A stretch of 64,000 bases of DNA from an uncultured Erythrobacter sp. (GTDB lineage Bacteria > Pseudomonadota > Alphaproteobacteria > Sphingomonadales > Sphingomonadaceae): positions 806,001 to 870,000 of the forward strand of contig CANLVN010000002.1 in assembly GCA_947494705.1 (NCBI GenBank), given 5' to 3'. The first letter of the stretch is position 1, and each line of letters starts with the position of its first letter. Below are positions 61,505 through 64,000 of the stretch, piece after piece. The notes beneath the pieces were generated by a model that was not told where the DNA came from, did no database searches, and saw only the letters and a program-made list of their open reading frames with translations. The position numbers were made by a program, and so were the translations under genes.

Positions 61505-62173
61505 TTAGTCGAGATCCCTGATCGTCGTTTCGTCCTCGCGGATCGTGATGCGAACGGTTTCACCGTTGCTGCCCGGGAAGTCGGTGAACATGGCATCGAC
61601 CAGGTTCGGCACCAACCCTTGCAGGCGGTTCGAGCGGGAAACGGCCTGAGCCTGCCCTTCGAACAGGCGCTCACCGGTCGCGGTGTTGTCGATCTTCAGG
61701 TCGATCTCGGAGGTGTAGACCGTGTAGCTGCGTACATCGGGACCGCCGAGCCACGGATCGTAGAAGCCGAAGGCATAGGCGCGGCGATAGCCGAACCCGC
61801 CGAACCGACCCCACGGGTGGAAGAACGGATCGCGCGCAAAGCCGGTCGAGCGGACGCGTTCGCGGCCATTGTCGACGCCGTAATCGAAGCGGACCAACAG
61901 GTCGGCCGTTTCGGGAGAAGCGGCGCGGGCATAGCCCAGCTCAGCCATCTCGCCGGCGACTTCATCGGCGTAAAGCGCGAATTCCAGCCCGCCAGCCAGT
62001 TCCGGATCGTCGGCGACGACCGCGAAGGTCTGACCCTGGGGTGCGGGCAATTGTGTCTGAAAGCGTGAGACGTCCGCGCTGAAGGACGGCGCACAGGCAG
62101 CAAGTCCGAGCGCGAGCCCGCCAGCAACGGCGAGGCGCTTGATCTGCGCGAACGAGGTGGATTGCGAGGTCAT
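61505..62173 (-). CDS. DUF4136 family lipoprotein
   Basis: 222 residues. The signal LAVAGGLALGLAACAPS ends in a lipobox Cys. The mature part has FAVVADDPELAGGLEFALYADEVAGEMAELGYARAASPETADLLVRFDYGVDNGRER, the DUF4136 core, then a Tyr/Gly/Phe-rich stretch (FHPWGRFGGFGYRRAYAFGFYDPWLGG). It ends in AMFTDFPGSNGETVRITI, as in the lipoprotein at 29753. The function is unknown; it is probably in the outer membrane. The start is the ATG at 62173, with AAGGA eight bases upstream, rather than 62188. Confidence 0.85.
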   Translation of the reverse strand: MTSQSTSFAQIKRLAVAGGLALGLAACAPSFSADVSRFQTQLPAPQGQTFAVVADDPELAGGLEFALYADEVAGEMAELGYARAASPETADLLVRFDYGVDNGRERVRSTGFARDPFFHPWGRFGGFGYRRAYAFGFYDPWLGGPDVRSYTVYTSEIDLKIDNTATGERLFEGQAQAVSRSNRLQGLVPNLVDAMFTDFPGSNGETVRITIREDETTIRDLD

Positions 62174-62421
62174 GTTCGAGTCCTTCATGGCATAATCTTC
62201 ATAATATCACCAGCGCCATCCTCCCAACAGGGGGCACGGCGCGACAATGTCCATCAGCGACATCGGGCCAAGTCGATCTGGTAAGAAATGGGCGATCCCG
62301 GACGAAATCGGATTGCGCGTACGGCAACATCCGGTCCGTGATCATGACGTGCGACCTGTCACTGAACGCTGCCACAATACACAACGGGGCTGAACCGAAT
62401 TTGAACAGCGATGAGAAGAGG
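62174..62421. other. intergenic region without a recognised gene
   Basis: About 250 bases between the DUF4136 lipoprotein and trpS, both on the minus strand. It must hold the lipoprotein promoter. The ORF entering it from trpS on the plus strand is an antisense shadow. No hairpin with a T tract, repeat or tRNA was seen. Confidence 0.5.
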
Positions 62422-63441
62422 TTAGCCGCGCACCAGCCCCAGAGCCTTGTAGACCGCGTCGAGCGTCGGAATCCCGCGCTCGCGCGCTTGCGCCGCCCCG
62501 CGAGCGAGAATCGCATCCAGCGCTTCCTCGTCGCCCTTAAGCTCCACGAAGCGAGCGTTGATCGGGGCAAGCGTCTCGACCAGCAACTCGCCGAGCGCAG
62601 GTTTGAAAGCGCCGAATCCCTGCCCGCCATGTTCGGCCAGCACTTGTGCAGAGGTCTTGCCCGATAGGGCGGCGTAGATGCCGACGAGGTTCCTCGCCTC
62701 CGCGCGCTCCTCCAGCCCCTCTTCTTCCGAAGGCAGCGGCTCGGGGTCGGTCTTGGCCTTCTTGACCTTCTTCATGATCGTGTCGGCATCGTCGGTAAGG
62801 CTGATGCGGCTCATGTCGCTGGGGTCGGACTTCGACATCTTCGCGGTCCCGTCGCGCAGGGACATGATCCGGGCAGCGGCGGGGGGGATGTAAGGTTCGG
62901 GCAGCGTGAACAGCGGTGCGTCCTCGGCGCAGAAGTCGTTGTTGAATTTCTGCGCGATGTCGCGAGCGAGTTCGAGGTGTTGCTTCTGGTCCTCACCGAC
63001 CGGCACATGCGTAGCCTGATAGAGCAGCACGTCAGCGGCCTGGAGGACGGGATAGGTGAATAGCGCGACCGACTGGCCTTCGCGGTTCTTGCCTGCCTTG
63101 TCCTTCCACTGCGTCATGCGGTTGAGCCAGCCCATCCGCGCCGTGCCGTTGAGCAGCCACTGCAGCTCGGCATGGGCGGGGACCTGCGCTTGGTTGAACA
63201 GGATGGTCCTGGCCGGATCGACGCCGCACGCGACCAGCGTCGCCACCATCTCGCGGGTATTGCGCGTCAATTCAGCGGGGTCGTGCGGCTGCGAGATCGC
63301 GTGCAGGTCGGCAAGGAAGATGAAACACTCCCCGCCAGCAGCGTTCGCTTCGTCCTGCAGCTTCACATAATTGACGATCGCGCCGAGATAGTTGCCGAGA
63401 TGAGGCTTTCCGGTGGGCTGGATGCCAGAGACGACGCGCAT
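62422..63441 (-). CDS. trpS: tryptophan-tRNA ligase
   Basis: 339 residues, class I. The HIGH-type motif is [14 protein letters not shown] and the signature loop is [15 protein letters not shown] (KMSKS). [10 protein letters not shown] and [18 protein letters not shown] lie between. It charges tRNA-Trp. The start is the ATG at 63441, one base after the murJ stop; the track start at 63537 is inside murJ. A short Lys/Glu-rich insert ([23 protein letters not shown]) follows KMSKS. Confidence 0.95.
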   Translation of the reverse strand: MRVVSGIQPTGKPHLGNYLGAIVNYVKLQDEANAAGGECFIFLADLHAISQPHDPAELTRNTREMVATLVACGVDPARTILFNQAQVPAHAELQWLLNGTARMGWLNRMTQWKDKAGKNREGQSVALFTYPVLQAADVLLYQATHVPVGEDQKQHLELARDIAQKFNNDFCAEDAPLFTLPEPYIPPAAARIMSLRDGTAKMSKSDPSDMSRISLTDDADTIMKKVKKAKTDPEPLPSEEEGLEERAEARNLVGIYAALSGKTSAQVLAEHGGQGFGAFKPALGELLVETLAPINARFVELKGDEEALDAILARGAAQARERGIPTLDAVYKALGLVRG

Positions 63442-63442
63442 G

Positions 63443-64000
63443 TCAGTTTGCTTTCCTAGTGAGTGTCTTGATCCGCTGGCGGTCGATTGCGCCAATTGCG
63501 AAAGCGATGCCGAAATAGACCACCGCCGCCGCGCCAACGAGCGCCAGCAGCGCCCCGAGCCGCGCGAACAGGCCGGCGGAGTACCAGCCGGTTAGCAGGT
63601 CGGTCGTATAGAACAAGGCCGCACCCATGGCCGCGGCGGCTACGCCCTGCTTCGCAATACGCCACAACAGGACCGGTGGGATGAGATAATGGCCACGCTT
63701 TGCAAGCACCACCAGCAGGAAGCCGACATTGATCCACGCTCCGATCACGCTGGCGAAAGCGACGCCGACGACGCCGTAATCTGCAATCAGGAACAGGATC
63801 GAAGCCACGAACACGCCCAGCGAGATGAAGGCCGCGACCACCGGTGTGCGGGTGTCGGCCCGGGCATAGAAATTGGGCACCAGCACCTTGACCAGAACAT
63901 AGGCGGGCAGGCCCAGCACGAGCGCTGCTAGCACGTTCCCGGTCGAGGCAGCGTCGGCGAGGTCGAAGCGCCCGCCCTGGAAGATCATGGTCACGAACGC
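63443..64000 (-). CDS. murJ: lipid II flippase MurJ, C-terminal part (partial, 5' end outside window)
   Basis: About 186 residues remain, open to the window's end. [60 protein letters not shown] is the conserved middle of MurJ/MviN, with FYARxDTRTP typical. Further helices are [43 protein letters not shown] and [20 protein letters not shown]. MurJ flips the lipid-linked peptidoglycan precursor. It is followed by trpS with a one-base gap, so the two are cotranscribed. Confidence 0.93.
   Translation of the reverse strand, partial: AFVTMIFQGGRFDLADAASTGNVLAALVLGLPAYVLVKVLVPNFYARADTRTPVVAAFISLGVFVASILFLIADYGVVGVAFASVIGAWINVGFLLVVLAKRGHYLIPPVLLWRIAKQGVAAAAMGAALFYTTDLLTGWYSAGLFARLGALLALVGAAAVVYFGIAFAIGAIDRQRIKTLTRKAN

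Overview
The window reads as one continuous piece of chromosome from a GC-rich alphaproteobacterium. It is most likely a sphingomonad (order Sphingomonadales, Erythrobacteraceae-like). That placement is inferred from protein character and gene order: the rpmH-rnpA-yidD-yidC-engB operon, the mutM / ubiE-ubiB-coaBC-dut neighbourhood, dnaA next to rpsT without dnaN, a UPF0262 protein, a PopZ-free CtrA/GANTC style of cell-cycle DNA signal, and a sphingomonad-type DnaA P-loop. No tRNA, rRNA, CRISPR array, insertion sequence or prophage was seen. Most long ORFs in the supplied track are antisense shadows produced by the high GC content.

Layout. 1-11250 is an exopolysaccharide locus, almost all on the minus strand. 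It holds glycosyltransferases, a UDP-xylose synthase, a Wzc-type chain-length/tyrosine kinase, a Wza-type export lipoprotein, wecB and wecC, a family-4 glycosyltransferase and an AlgD-like nucleotide-sugar dehydrogenase. It is built to make uronic and amino-uronic sugar nucleotides and export the polymer. 11400-13230 carries an acyl-CoA racemase/transferase and an ExoD protein. 13233-17609 is a four-gene DevBCA/TolC-like exporter (outer-membrane factor, HlyD adaptor, ATPase, FtsX-like permease), divergent from a TetR regulator with two operator-like inverted repeats between them.

18464-31560 is mostly housekeeping: ftsH, a DUF3667 membrane protein, an orphan ParA, rpoZ, a cardiolipin-synthase-like enzyme, dnaB, UPF0262, a degenerate GH25 protein, cdd, a DUF421 protein, an M14 peptidase and galE. 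31632-39317 has rpmJ, a HAD hydrolase, an HxlR regulator, recQ, a serpin lipoprotein, a Popeye-like cNMP-binding membrane protein and yifB/comM. 39479-48827 has a secreted ClpP-fold protein, the rpmH-to-engB operon, a VOC protein, a GST, a shortened S1/P1 nuclease, dapE, a DAACS transporter and a GFA protein.

48824-64000 has a lipoprotein, nth, dapB, a sirtuin, a DUF983/MoeB-like/DUF202 overlapping operon, dnaA, rpsT, mutM, ubiE, ubiB, coaBC, dut, a DUF4136-like lipoprotein, trpS and the 3' part of murJ.

No single wholly new multi-gene system was found. The best candidates for a second look are: the dnaA-rpsT intergenic region, with a perfect TTAA-N7-TTAA CtrA-type site, GANTC sites and one perfect DnaA box; a CoaBC with an acidic linker of about 165 residues; a secreted ClpP-fold protein; an inhibitory-type serpin lipoprotein; a bacterial Popeye-like protein; two enzyme-fold proteins that have lost catalytic segments (GH25, S1/P1 nuclease); and several start-codon-proximal RNA hairpins (yifB, exoD) and non-canonical starts (DUF421).
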